From contig DASRIS010000186.1 of assembly GCA_035649895.1 (NCBI GenBank), positions 8,355-72,354 of the forward strand: a stretch of 64,000 nt of DNA, in the 5' to 3' direction. The notes under the pieces were generated by a model. The model made no database searches and was not told where the DNA came from. It saw only the letters and a program-made list of their open reading frames with translations. The stretch comes from DASSUC01 sp035649895 (GTDB taxonomy: Bacteria; Actinomycetota; Actinomycetes; Mycobacteriales; Micromonosporaceae). The position numbers and the translations under genes are program-made. Shown here in pieces: positions 50,752 to 59,644 of the stretch. Every line of letters starts with the position of its first letter. Within the stretch, counting starts at the first letter, position 1.

Positions 50752-51036
50752 TCAGATGGTCAGGTGCACTCCGAGTACGTCCTTGATGTGCGCCGGTCCG
50801 GACCTGTCGAGCTGCTTGGTGCCCGTCTTGACCTGGTGCAACGCGGTGCCGAGGCGGCCCGGTGCGGACTCGTAGACCTGCTGCGCACTGCCCCGGAAGA
50901 TGGCCAGCTTGTTGGAGCGCTCAGCGAGGCCGACCAGGTGCGCGCCGATCAGCTTCTGGCACGAGGCGCACGGGGTGAGGTTCTCCGTACCGGTCGCTCC
51001 TCCCCGGTGGGCACCGTCCGCCGGCCCATCGACCAA
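50752..51036 (-). CDS. Small CxxC-containing protein of unknown function
   Basis: About 94 aa. The frame has strong third-position G/C bias over its whole length and ends VLGVHLTI. An N-terminal TPCASCQKL gives a CxxC pair; the rest (AHLVGLAERSNKLAIFRGSA and on) looks globular, basic and soluble. The start is unsure: TTG 51036 is the first candidate downstream of the opposing Cof promoter, and no ribosome-binding site is seen. It fills most of the 394-nt space between the M24 and Cof genes. No family recognised. Confidence 0.6.
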   Translation of the reverse strand: MVDGPADGAHRGGATGTENLTPCASCQKLIGAHLVGLAERSNKLAIFRGSAQQVYESAPGRLGTALHQVKTGTKQLDRSGPAHIKDVLGVHLTI

Positions 51037-51052
51037 CGTGTAAATATCTGGG

Positions 51053-51058
51053 TACGCT
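51053..51058 (+). promoter_or_regulatory. -10 box upstream of the Cof-type phosphatase
   Basis: TACGCT, 39 nt before the GTG at 51098, which has AAGGGAG at 51084-51090. Confidence 0.4.
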
Positions 51059-51097
51059 GGGCTGCCGGCCCGCACCGGCCCCGAAGGGAGCGCGACA

Positions 51098-52006
51098 GTG
51101 TCCGTGCTGTACGTGACGGACCTGGACGGGACCCTGCTCGACCGCACAGACCGGGTAGCCCCCGAGACGGTGGAGATCGTCAACAGTCTCGTCGCGGAGG
51201 GGCTGTGGTTCACGGTCGCTACCGCACGGGCGCCGCGGTCCGCGTTGCCACTGCTGGCCGGGCTGGACCTCCGGCTGCCGCTGGTGTTCATGAACGGCGC
51301 GCTCATCATCGACCCGGCCAGTGGCCAGACGGTCAGCCGCAACGTGCTGGCCGCCGGGTCCGCCCGGCGCGTCCTGGACCGCTACCTCGCCCACGGCCTG
51401 CGCCCCTTCGTGCACACCCTGGGCCCAGCTGGCGAGCAGCGCGTCCACTACCAAGGGATCGGTAACGCGTGCGAGGAGGAGTACCTCAGCTCGCGCCTGG
51501 CGGCCGGGGACGACCGGTTCCGCCTGGTGCGTGACTTCGACGCGGCGCTCGACGAGGCGGTCCTGTCCCTGAACGTCATGGACCACCTGCACCGGCTGGA
51601 CCCGCTCGCCCAGGCGCTCGGCGCTGACCCGGACGTCTTCACCCACTTCGGACCGTCGATCCGCCGGCCCAGCTTCGCCTGGCTGGAGGTCTGCCACCCC
51701 CGTTCCAACAAGGGCGAGGCGGTGCGGTTCGTCAAGGAGCACGTCGGCGCCGACCGGCTCGTCTGCTTCGGTGACAACACCAACGACGTGGAGATGTTCG
51801 TCGCCGCCGACGAGAGCTACGCGGTGGCCAACGCCCACCCGAGGACCAGGAGCGCGGCGAGCGGTGTCATCGGGGCCAACGACGCGCACGGCGTCGCGGT
51901 CTACCTGCAGACGGCGGTACGGCAGGCACGGGCTGCGCCGGGCGCTGTCACGCGGTCCGGCCGGGCAGCCTGTTCAGCATCCACCGGTGACCGAACGGGT
52001 CAATGA
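51098..52006 (+). CDS. Cof-type HAD-IIB phosphatase
   Basis: 302 aa. Motif I DLDGTLLDRTD, a C2 cap, NKGEAVRFVKEH with the motif III Lys, and motif IV FGDNTNDVEMFVAAD followed by YAVANAHPRTRSAA. Typical of sugar-phosphate or cofactor phosphatases. The last 25 codons read as a tail and overlap the 3' end of the convergent VOC gene by 59 nt. Confidence 0.92.
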   Translation: MSVLYVTDLDGTLLDRTDRVAPETVEIVNSLVAEGLWFTVATARAPRSALPLLAGLDLRLPLVFMNGALIIDPASGQTVSRNVLAAGSARRVLDRYLAHGLRPFVHTLGPAGEQRVHYQGIGNACEEEYLSSRLAAGDDRFRLVRDFDAALDEAVLSLNVMDHLHRLDPLAQALGADPDVFTHFGPSIRRPSFAWLEVCHPRSNKGEAVRFVKEHVGADRLVCFGDNTNDVEMFVAADESYAVANAHPRTRSAASGVIGANDAHGVAVYLQTAVRQARAAPGAVTRSGRAACSASTGDRTGQ

Positions 52007-52388
52007 CCACGGCGACGCGGCCGTACGGCTGGTCGACCGGCTCGCGCTCCACCTCGGCGCCGTGCTCGCGGGCCCGGCGGACCGTGGCGTCCACGTCGTC
52101 GACCTGCGCGTGGATGGTGTGGCTGAAGGTGCGCCCGGCCCCAGTGGCGGCGGGTGGCTGCACCGGCACCTCCGTGCTGCCCTCGGAGATCATGAGCACG
52201 CCGTCGCCGAGGCCGACCTCGGCGTGGCCGATCGAGCCGTCCGGCATCACGTACGGCTCGCCCCGCCGGTGCGCGCCGAGGACGTCCACGTACCAGTCGA
52301 TCGCGCGCCGGGCGTCGTGCACCGCGATGTAGGGCGTCAGCGCCGGCGGCCACGCGATGCCGGCGTCACTGCTGGCTGTCTCGGTCAT
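51948..52388 (-). CDS. VOC (glyoxalase/PhnB-like) family protein
   Basis: 146 aa. ALTPYIAVHDARRAIDWYVD, EVGLGDGVLMISEGS, and GRVAVVIDPFGHRWML match the PhnB-like glyoxalase fold. The start ATG has GGAGGAG two bases upstream. Metal ligands and substrate are not assigned. Its upstream region contains the duplicated CTGTCTGGTACCG box. Confidence 0.88.
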   Translation of the reverse strand: MTETASSDAGIAWPPALTPYIAVHDARRAIDWYVDVLGAHRRGEPYVMPDGSIGHAEVGLGDGVLMISEGSTEVPVQPPAATGAGRTFSHTIHAQVDDVDATVRRAREHGAEVEREPVDQPYGRVAVVIDPFGHRWMLNRLPGRTA

Positions 52389-52442
52389 CTCTCCTCCAGG
52401 TGCCTCTCTGCCCGACCTTACGACCATCGCCGACAACGGTCG

Positions 52443-52470
52443 CGGTACCAGACAGACCGGTACCAGACAG
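52443..52470. promoter_or_regulatory. Tandem 13-nt boxes in the divergent VOC/ABC-exporter region
   Basis: CGGTACCAGACAG occurs twice (52443-52455, 52458-52470) with a 2-nt spacer, so the repeat period is 15 nt. It lies 55-80 bp upstream of the VOC start and about 200 bp upstream of the exporter start. Likely a regulator binding site; identity unknown. The rest of 52389-52665 has a codon-like frame ending at 52629 with no start or ribosome-binding site, which I leave uncalled. Confidence 0.5.
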
Positions 52471-52665
52471 GGAGGCCAGGACTGCCGCTACGGCACGGTC
52501 TGGCTCGCTCTCGGCCAGCATCGGCGCCGGGACCGGGCAAGGTGGCTCGCCGTCTACCCGGCGATGCTCGCCCCGGTCGTGGTGGACATTCGGGCCGGGT
52601 GCCAGCCGGCTGCAAGCGGGCCGGTGTAGATCTGGTGGAAAACGACCATCGACGAGGAGGGTGCA

Positions 52666-54711
52666 GTGTCGCAATCGTCTAGCAGGCGGATGCGAACGAG
52701 CGCCAGCAGGGGAGACCGGCGTGCCCGGCGGGGCGGGTCGGACGAGCAGCCGGAGAAGCCGGTATCGGCGCCGCCTGACGCTGCGTTCCCTGAGCTGATG
52801 GAAGAGCGGCCCACCGGTTCTGGATCGATGCGCCGGATGCCCCGGCTGTGCTGGACCGCCGTCTGTCTGGTGTGGGCCGCCGGTCGCCGCGAGTTTCTGG
52901 CCTCGTTGGTCCTGCGTGTCCTCACGGGCGGGCTTCTCGGCGCGATCCTGCTACTCGGCGGCGGCATGCTAGCCAGTGTGCTGGCCGCCGATCGGGGCAC
53001 CGCCGGTCTCGGCGAGGCCGTGCCCCGAGTGGTGCCGTTGATGCTCGCCATCGCCCTTAGCGCAGTGTTCGGCGCCGTGTCCCGGGAGCTGCACACCATT
53101 CTCGGCGGGCTGGTCGAACGGTACACGCAGGAACAGGTGGTAGCGGTCACCGCGGCGGTGGAGCTGGAGGTGTTCGAGGCGCCGATCTTCCACGACCGGC
53201 TCCTCCGGGCCGCCACCGGTGGCCAGCAGCGCCCGACACAGATCGTCGAGGGCCTGCTCGGACTGGTCGGCGCGGTGGTAGGTATCGTCGGGACAAGCGT
53301 TGCCTTGCTGGCCCTGCAACCGTGGCTGGTCCCAGTGACGATCGTGGCTGCGGTACCGCTGCTGGTCGCAGTCACCAGGGGCGGCGAGATACTGTTCGGG
53401 TTCTCCTGGTCGGTAACCGCCATGGAGCGGGAACGGGCCTACCTGTACCACCTGCTCACCACGAAGGAGCCGGCCAAGGAGGTGCGCGCCTTTGGCTTGG
53501 GGAGCTTCCTGCGCGCCCGCCACGCCCAGCTGCATGCAGACTACCTGGCCGACCTGAGGCGTACCGCGTGGCGGCGGCTGTGGGTGTCGTTGCGGGGGAC
53601 CGTGCTGATGCTGCTGGTGTTGGGTGCCGCGATAACCGGACTGCTGTGGCTGAGCGTCAGTGGCCGGATGGACCTGGCCGTGGCAGGCGTTGCCCTCGCC
53701 GCCACGGTCGTGTTCGCCGAGCGCCTCACCAATGGTGTCATGAGCGCCGGCCGGCTCTACGAGGCGGCGCGCTTCATCGAGGACTTTACGTCGTTTGTTG
53801 CGCTGAAGGCGGTTGTCGAGGCGCGGCGAGCCCGCCGGGCCGCCCCGGCCGGCTTCTCGACGCTGCGCGTCGAGGGCGTGAGCTTCACGTACCCGGCCGG
53901 GCACCAACCCGCGCTGCGCGACGTCACGATGGAGATCGTCCGGGGACAGGTCGTGGCTCTGGTGGGGGAGAACGGGTCGGGAAAGACCACACTGGCGAAG
54001 CTGCTGTGCCGGCTGTATCGGCCGCAGCTCGGGCGCATCCTCTGGGACGGAGTCGACATCGCCGATGTGGACGCCGACGGGCTGCGCGACTCCGTCGCGG
54101 TGATCTTTCAAGACTTCGTTCGGTACGCGTTGACGGCACGGACCAATATCGGCGTGGGTCGCCACATCCGGCTGGACGACGAGACCTCCGTCCTGACCGC
54201 GGCCAAGCACGCGGGCGCAGACCAGTTCCTGGCGGCGCTGCCAGCCGGGTACGACACGATTCTTAGCGCGGAGTACGAGGGTGGCAAGGACCTGTCCGTC
54301 GGTCAGTGGCAGCGGGTGGCCCTCGCCCGCGCGTTCTTCCGCGATGCTCCGTTCATCATTCTGGACGAACCGACGGCCGCGCTCGACGCCCGTGCTGAGC
54401 ACGACCTGTTCGAGGCGATCAGGTCACTGTGCCACGGACGGTCGGTGCTGCTGGTCTCGCACAGGTTCTCCAGTGTCCGCTCGGCCGACCACATATACGT
54501 CCTCGACGCCGGACGCATCATCGAACACGGCACCCACGACGAGCTGATGACCTCGGCAGGCCGCTATGCCGAGCTGTTCACCCTGCAGGCATCGGCCTAC
54601 CTGGCCCAGGGCGACGGACCCCGGCCGGACCGCTCCAACGGCAACGGGGCCCAGAGCAGCGGATCTGGACCAGCATACTTTGGCCTGCGTCAAGACCCGG
54701 CCAGCCAGTAG
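52666..54711 (+). CDS. ABC exporter, fused membrane and ATPase domains
   Basis: 681 aa. A charged N-terminus of about 60 residues is followed by six helices and an ATPase domain: Walker A GENGSGKT (434-441), signature LSVGQ (543-547, in place of LSGGQ), Walker B ILDEPTAALD with D567-E568, and switch His in VSHRFS. Type I half-exporter, working as homodimer; the family exports lipids, peptides and lantibiotics. There is no N-terminal C39 peptidase domain. GTG start with GAGGAGG five bases upstream. It faces the SARP regulator gene tail to tail and could export the product of the ATP-grasp locus. Confidence 0.93.
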   Translation: MSQSSSRRMRTSASRGDRRARRGGSDEQPEKPVSAPPDAAFPELMEERPTGSGSMRRMPRLCWTAVCLVWAAGRREFLASLVLRVLTGGLLGAILLLGGGMLASVLAADRGTAGLGEAVPRVVPLMLAIALSAVFGAVSRELHTILGGLVERYTQEQVVAVTAAVELEVFEAPIFHDRLLRAATGGQQRPTQIVEGLLGLVGAVVGIVGTSVALLALQPWLVPVTIVAAVPLLVAVTRGGEILFGFSWSVTAMERERAYLYHLLTTKEPAKEVRAFGLGSFLRARHAQLHADYLADLRRTAWRRLWVSLRGTVLMLLVLGAAITGLLWLSVSGRMDLAVAGVALAATVVFAERLTNGVMSAGRLYEAARFIEDFTSFVALKAVVEARRARRAAPAGFSTLRVEGVSFTYPAGHQPALRDVTMEIVRGQVVALVGENGSGKTTLAKLLCRLYRPQLGRILWDGVDIADVDADGLRDSVAVIFQDFVRYALTARTNIGVGRHIRLDDETSVLTAAKHAGADQFLAALPAGYDTILSAEYEGGKDLSVGQWQRVALARAFFRDAPFIILDEPTAALDARAEHDLFEAIRSLCHGRSVLLVSHRFSSVRSADHIYVLDAGRIIEHGTHDELMTSAGRYAELFTLQASAYLAQGDGPRPDRSNGNGAQSSGSGPAYFGLRQDPASQ

Positions 54712-54739
54712 GAGCAGACGACGACCGCGCTTCCGCCGG

Positions 54740-57700
54740 TCACCGCGGGTCGCCGGCCCGGGTTAGCGGCTCGTCAAGCGTCCTCAGCGCGTCGACTGAC
54801 CTGGCCGCCCATCGAGATAGGCCGAGGTCGCGGAAGAGCGAGAGGCAGGTACGGTACAGCGACCGTACCTGTGTCTGGTTGTCGAGCGACCGGTGCAGCG
54901 ACGCGAGATCGTACGTGGTGAAGGCAACGCCGACTGGGTCGTCCATCTCGCGGAACACGGCGAGGCCACACTGAAGACTCTTCAGCGCTGCGTCGGTGCT
55001 GCCCCGCTCACGTTCGGCCGCAGCCAGAGCGCGGCTGGCCATAGCGCCGCCACGCCAGTCGCCATGCTCACGGAAGACCCGGAGAGCGGCATCCAGATGC
55101 GCGGCGCTGTCGTCCACGCGCCCCTGTCCGCGTTCGGCATATCCGAGGAAGAGCAGCGTGTACGCCTCCGACATCCAGTCACACTGGTCCCGGAAGACCG
55201 GAAGACACTGGTCGAGCGCGACTGTGGCCTCCGCATACCGGCCGTGTTGCTGGTACGCGAACCCCAGCGCACGTCGCGTGTACGCCAGCCACAGCTGGTC
55301 GCCCTTGTTGGCGAAGATGTCGCTCACCTGCGCGTAACACTCGACGGCCTCGGGGAGCTGCTCCAGGGCGACCAGCACGCTGCCCATGCTGAACAGCGCC
55401 GCAGCCTGCCAGCCGAGGTGGCCGATGTCACGGAAGAGGCGCAGGCTCTCGCCCAGCGTATGGCGGGCGGCGTCCAGCCGGCCCTGTGCCCGGTATATGT
55501 TGCCCAGACCTGCCAACATCATCGAGCGCCAGCGGTGGTCGTCGAGCTCGTTGAGGATCGTGCTGCAGGCTTCCAGGTCCGCGACGACCGCACCCCACGG
55601 ATCGGTCCTTCCGTGAAGGACGGCCGGCTCGCCGTCAACGGTCAATGACAGCCGGTCGCCGGGGCGTTGGGCGGCGATGAGCGCCGCCTCCCTGGTCATC
55701 AACCAGTCGTCCCAGTGCGACCACAGCTCGAAAGACGTGGCGACCAGCGTGCCGGTAATCGTCCAACCCAGCTCCCAGAATGTCGTTACCGGTTCGGCGG
55801 TCCGTGATGAGACAACCGCCCGCTGAGCCGGCAGCCAACCAAGCGGGTAGGCCGCGCTCAACCGGTTCACCGTGTCGGCAGGTGGCTTTCCACCCGCGGT
55901 CAGTCTTGCCTCCATGGAGTCGAGCACTGTGAGCCCGTGCTGCAGCACGCGGCTCAGTCCAGCCGGCTCACCACGTGGACTCTCGTCCTGCGCGCATTCC
56001 CGCGCGAAGAGGGCCAGCAGGTCGTGCATCCGGTAGCGCTGCCGGCCAACCGGGTCACGCCCTACGGGCTCCAGCAGGTGCCAGTCCACCAGACGCTCCA
56101 GCACCGCCTCGACCTCGGTCAGCTCCAGGCCGAGCAGGGCGGCAGCTACCCATGGTGGGAAGTCTGCGGTACGTAGCAGCCCGAGCGTTCGAAGAACGCG
56201 TCGCGACTGGTCATCCAGGGTGCGGTAGCTCAGGGAGAGGCTGGTCCTGATCGCCAGGTCGCCCGCCTGGAGCTCGTCGAGGCGGCGCATCTCGCTGGCC
56301 AACCGGTCGGCCAGCTCCCATAGCGTCCAGTGGGGTTTGACCGCGAGCTTCGCGCCGGCGATCCGGATGGCCAATGGCAACCGGGAGCACAGCCGGACGA
56401 TCGCCACGGCTCCGTCCGGCTGAGCCGCGACGCGTTCGGCTCCGGTCACCTTCCCGAGCAGCTCGACCGACTCCTGCTCGTCAAGCTCACGAAGCGGCAA
56501 CCAGCGCACCGCTTCCAACCCGACCAATGACCGCCGGCTGGTGATGAGAACGGCGGAACCGGTGTAAGGAGGCAGCAGTAGACGTACCTGTGCCTCGTCG
56601 GCGGCATCGTCGAGCACGACGAGCACGCGTCGCGCGGACAGGCAGGCACCGTACAGCTCGACCCGGCCCTCCACATCGGACGGTATTGTTGCGTGGTCCA
56701 TCCCGAGCAGCAGCAGGATCCGACTCAGCACGTCCTCCGGGGCAACCGGCTTGCCACTCATCCCGGTGAGGCTGACAAACAGGCGTCCGCCGGGAAACTG
56801 GTCCCGCAGCTGATGAGCGACGTGGACGGTGAGCGCCGTCTTGCCAACTCCGGCCCTGCCTGAGACGCCAACGACCGCGTTCGTCGACCGGGTATCCCTC
56901 AGCCGATCGAGTAGCTCACCGACCTGCCGGCGGCGTCCGGTGAAGTCGGCGAGGTCGAGAGGAAGCCGGTCCACCGGCGGATCGCCCCGGACTTCCAAGG
57001 GCCTGGGCCCGGGCCTGGCCGCCGCCCGCTCGAGCGACGCCCGCGATCCGCCCTCCAGGTGGGGCGCGCCAGCCAGCAACCGCACCGGGTCGTGCCGTGT
57101 GCGACCGGCGTGGCTCCGTTCGAGGTCGTTGACGGTCCTGACGCTCAGACCGGTGACCTGGACAGCTGCTGAGCCGCGTCTGATGCCGAAACGTGTGGAG
57201 GAACCGATGGAGCTCGGCATCTGGACCGGACTCGTGCTGGTGTGCGCCTCGCCATGGCCGGCCTGTGCCTGCAGCGGACCGGGGTGCTGCGGGGCCTTAT
57301 CGGGCGCAGCGGCCACCGGCCGGACGACAGACGCGGGTTCGGACGCCGTCTGCGGACCGACCGGATGGGTAGGGCTCTGCATGCTCACTGCCGCTGGCGG
57401 GTGCAGGATAGCCGCCCGCGCCGCCCAGAGGTCCGGACCCGGACGCAGGCCCAGCTCCGCGTCGAGCCGGTCCCGGATGGTCTCGAAGACCGTCATTGCT
57501 GCCGCTTGTTGGCCACCCGCCGCCAACGCCAGCATCAGTCGGGCGTGCAGGCCCTCGTGCAGTGGCTCGTTCTGTACGGCGAGCCGCAGCCGGCTTGTTG
57601 CCTGCTCGTGGCGGCCGAGCTCGACGGCCAGGTCGGCATGCGTGAGCACCAGCTCGAGACGGCGTTGTTCGGCGGCCACCGCGGCCGGGTGCTGTAGCAG

Positions 57701-58168
57701 GGCGGGCACGTCGGCAAGCACCGAGCCGCGCCAACAGTCCAGCGCTTCGGTGTACAGGTCTAACGCCGCGTCTGGCCGTCCGGCCGTGGTGGCATGACGC
57801 CCGCGGGCGACCAGGTCGTCGAAGGCGGCGAGGTCGAGCTGGCTCGGCGCAGTCACAAGCCGGTAGCCGTTGCTGGTACGCTCCACGGCATGTCTGTTGT
57901 CGGCGCCCAGCAGCCCGCGAAGTCGACAGACGTGGGTGTGCAGCAGGTTGCGCCCGCCGTTCGGAACGCGCCCGTCCCACATCAGCTCAATGATCTCCTC
58001 AGCGTCAACTGACTGGTTGGCGTGCAGGGCGAGGAGGCCGAGCAGGCAGCGTCGCCGCTCCGACACGGCCGGGGTTCCTTGGTGGCCCTGGCGCAGCAGC
58101 AGCGGCCCAAGCACACCGATATACAGCCGGTCGTCGGTGTCCCCCTCCGCCGGTGAGGCCAGCGGCAT
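54740..58168 (-). CDS. Large SARP/NB-ARC/TPR regulator with embedded partial Xre domain
   Basis: About 1142 aa. An OmpR-type winged helix (20-110, YIGVLGPLLLRQG to LVTAPSQLD) and BTAD helices (to about 260) form a SARP head as in AfsR. Residues about 330-390 (LSVRTVNDLERSHAGRTRHD, then PVRLLAG) match the second half of an Xre helix-turn-helix, whose first half is eroded. An NB-ARC ATPase follows with P-loop GRAGVGKTAL near 437 and VLVVLDDAADEAQVRLLLPP, then about seven TPR-like repeats (850-1110). SARPs activate secondary-metabolite genes. ATG 58168 is preferred; TTG 58204 would add 12 residues. Probably regulates the exporter and ATP-grasp operon on either side. Confidence 0.9.
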   Translation of the reverse strand: MPLASPAEGDTDDRLYIGVLGPLLLRQGHQGTPAVSERRRCLLGLLALHANQSVDAEEIIELMWDGRVPNGGRNLLHTHVCRLRGLLGADNRHAVERTSNGYRLVTAPSQLDLAAFDDLVARGRHATTAGRPDAALDLYTEALDCWRGSVLADVPALLQHPAAVAAEQRRLELVLTHADLAVELGRHEQATSRLRLAVQNEPLHEGLHARLMLALAAGGQQAAAMTVFETIRDRLDAELGLRPGPDLWAARAAILHPPAAVSMQSPTHPVGPQTASEPASVVRPVAAAPDKAPQHPGPLQAQAGHGEAHTSTSPVQMPSSIGSSTRFGIRRGSAAVQVTGLSVRTVNDLERSHAGRTRHDPVRLLAGAPHLEGGSRASLERAAARPGPRPLEVRGDPPVDRLPLDLADFTGRRRQVGELLDRLRDTRSTNAVVGVSGRAGVGKTALTVHVAHQLRDQFPGGRLFVSLTGMSGKPVAPEDVLSRILLLLGMDHATIPSDVEGRVELYGACLSARRVLVVLDDAADEAQVRLLLPPYTGSAVLITSRRSLVGLEAVRWLPLRELDEQESVELLGKVTGAERVAAQPDGAVAIVRLCSRLPLAIRIAGAKLAVKPHWTLWELADRLASEMRRLDELQAGDLAIRTSLSLSYRTLDDQSRRVLRTLGLLRTADFPPWVAAALLGLELTEVEAVLERLVDWHLLEPVGRDPVGRQRYRMHDLLALFARECAQDESPRGEPAGLSRVLQHGLTVLDSMEARLTAGGKPPADTVNRLSAAYPLGWLPAQRAVVSSRTAEPVTTFWELGWTITGTLVATSFELWSHWDDWLMTREAALIAAQRPGDRLSLTVDGEPAVLHGRTDPWGAVVADLEACSTILNELDDHRWRSMMLAGLGNIYRAQGRLDAARHTLGESLRLFRDIGHLGWQAAALFSMGSVLVALEQLPEAVECYAQVSDIFANKGDQLWLAYTRRALGFAYQQHGRYAEATVALDQCLPVFRDQCDWMSEAYTLLFLGYAERGQGRVDDSAAHLDAALRVFREHGDWRGGAMASRALAAAERERGSTDAALKSLQCGLAVFREMDDPVGVAFTTYDLASLHRSLDNQTQVRSLYRTCLSLFRDLGLSRWAARSVDALRTLDEPLTRAGDPR

Positions 58169-58617
58169 GAGCAACCGCTCTCGGTCGGAACTCCGCTGAC
58201 TCAACGCGCCGGCGATCCGCCGCAGCGACGAGAACTAGCTGGGTGTGCCCCGTTCAACCTGTCCCCCGTCCCGATGCCAACAGTGATGTCGCTGCGCGTA
58301 CGGAACGCGTAAGCGCCTCATTGGGACAATGACGGATCTTGACCGCGGTTCGGACGCCGATCGTACCGCCCTGCGCGCGCCGGGACCATACCTTCGCGGC
58401 TGCTCGGTGTCCGCCGATGCTCGACGCCGAACCGGAGTCCGCCCGCGACCACGGCCTGACCATCGTGGACGCCGTCGTCCGAGCCCAGGCCGGTCAGCTG
58501 GGTGCAAGGCAAGCGCAAGAACCGCGCAAGCGAATCTCACCAGACTGGCCCGAGCACCGGGCCCGGCTGAGGACCCGGTAGTCACGAGGAGATCGCACGA
58601 GTAGGGCGAGGACTGCA
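58169..58617. promoter_or_regulatory. 449-nt divergent region: possible SARP boxes and an operator-like palindrome
   Basis: It separates the SARP gene from the ATP-grasp operon. CGCGTA occurs at 58295-58300 and 58306-58311, an 11-nt period as in SARP binding sites. A 15-bp palindrome, TCATTG-GGA-CAATGA, lies at 58318-58332. The right end has CACGAG at 58583-58588 and 58596-58601. A weak ORF is described separately. No convincing precursor-peptide gene is visible. Confidence 0.4.
58417..58581 (+). CDS. Doubtful 54-codon ORF upstream of the ATP-grasp gene
   Basis: Starts MLDAEPESARDHGLTIVDAV and ends RARLRTR. Third positions are G/C-rich for the first 27 codons, then drift. No ribosome-binding site precedes the ATG. 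The frame is also open upstream to a TTG at 58339. It ends 36 nt before the ATP-grasp start. It has no leader motif or repeated Thr/Ser/Glu core of the kind seen in graspetide precursors, so it is either a relic or an unrelated small protein. Confidence 0.25.
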   Translation: MLDAEPESARDHGLTIVDAVVRAQAGQLGARQAQEPRKRISPDWPEHRARLRTR

Positions 58618-59643
58618 GTGACCAAGGACCAGATCGTGATCGTCACGCGGATGGACGACACGCACGCCGATGACGTCATCGGCCGGCTTGGCGAGATGGG
58701 CTACGAGCCGATCCGGCTGAACACCGACGACATCCCGGCCAATGTCACGATGACGATGTCTCTCGGGTCCGACCCCGGCTCGGCGGAGCTGGGTGGGACG
58801 ATCGAGATCCTCACCAACGGACGTGTGGTCGCCTTCGACCAGGTCCGCTCGGTCTGGTGGCGGCGGCCGGGCCCGCTCGGGCTCCCGGACGACCTCAGCG
58901 AGCAGGAACGCGAGTTCGCCGGCGAGGAGATCGACCACGCGTTGCGCGGCTTGTGGGCGTCGTTGGAGTGTTACTGGATCAGCCACCCGGAGAACATCCG
59001 GCGGGCGGGCTGGCGCGCCGAGCAGCTGCGGCGCGCCGGCCGGTTCGGCTTCGACGTGCCACGCACGCTGATCACCACCGATCCCGAGCAGGTGCGCCGG
59101 CTGCATCGGGAGCTCGGCGGCCAGGTCGTTTTCAAGGTGATGAGCGACCCGTTCCTCGGCGCGCCGAAGATGGTGGAGAAGTATCCCGACCAGCCACCGC
59201 CTGAGCCGCGGTTGGCGTACACCACGCTCATCACCGACTCGGAGCTGGCCATGCTGGACGCGGTCAGCTCGGTGCCCTGCATGTTCCAGGAGTACATACC
59301 CAAGCGGGTGGAGCTGCGGGTGACCGTGATCGGTGACGAGGTGTTCGCGGCGGAGATCCACTCTCAGGAGCGGGAGGACACCCGCGTTGACTGGCACGGC
59401 TCAATGGAGGTCCCCTACCACAAGGCGGACCTGCCAACCGAGCTATCCGAGCGTTGTCTGGCGTTTGTGCACAGCTATGGTCTTAACTTCAGCGCGATGG
59501 ACCTCATTCTCACCCCGGACGACCGGTATGTCTTCGTCGAGAACAACCCCAACGGGCAGTTCGGCTTCGTGGAGCAGCTGGTGCCAGAGCTGGAGATGAC
59601 GACGGCACTGGCGGACTGCCTGATCCGGGCGGGAAACAGCTAG
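58618..59643 (+). CDS. ATP-grasp peptide ligase of the MvdD/TgmB (graspetide) type
   Basis: 341 aa. The N-terminal VIVTRMDDTHADDVIGRLGE, then RLNTDD, the WWRRP at 80-84, and the C-terminal ATP-grasp signature FVENNPNGQFGFVEQ (306-320) are features of the MvdC/MvdD/TgmB family, which makes ester or amide cross-links between side chains of ribosomal peptides. Metal-binding Glu308 and Asn310 are in place. RimK-like ligases are the nearest alternative, but the N-terminal domain fits maturases better. GTG with GAGGA about six bases upstream. First gene of a run with ATP-grasp, protease, MauE and TlpA. Confidence 0.85.
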   Translation: MTKDQIVIVTRMDDTHADDVIGRLGEMGYEPIRLNTDDIPANVTMTMSLGSDPGSAELGGTIEILTNGRVVAFDQVRSVWWRRPGPLGLPDDLSEQEREFAGEEIDHALRGLWASLECYWISHPENIRRAGWRAEQLRRAGRFGFDVPRTLITTDPEQVRRLHRELGGQVVFKVMSDPFLGAPKMVEKYPDQPPPEPRLAYTTLITDSELAMLDAVSSVPCMFQEYIPKRVELRVTVIGDEVFAAEIHSQEREDTRVDWHGSMEVPYHKADLPTELSERCLAFVHSYGLNFSAMDLILTPDDRYVFVENNPNGQFGFVEQLVPELEMTTALADCLIRAGNS

Positions 59644-59644
59644 C

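Noticed and set aside
52480..52629. Open frame ending VVVDIRAGCQPAASGPV before the ABC exporter
   Set aside because: Some coding-like bias but no start codon or ribosome-binding site in a suitable place; upstream it runs through the antisense of the VOC gene.
58235..58585. Minus-strand frame of 116 codons in the SARP/ATP-grasp gap
   Set aside because: Arg/Pro-rich, no ribosome-binding site, and it covers the presumed promoter region of the SARP gene.
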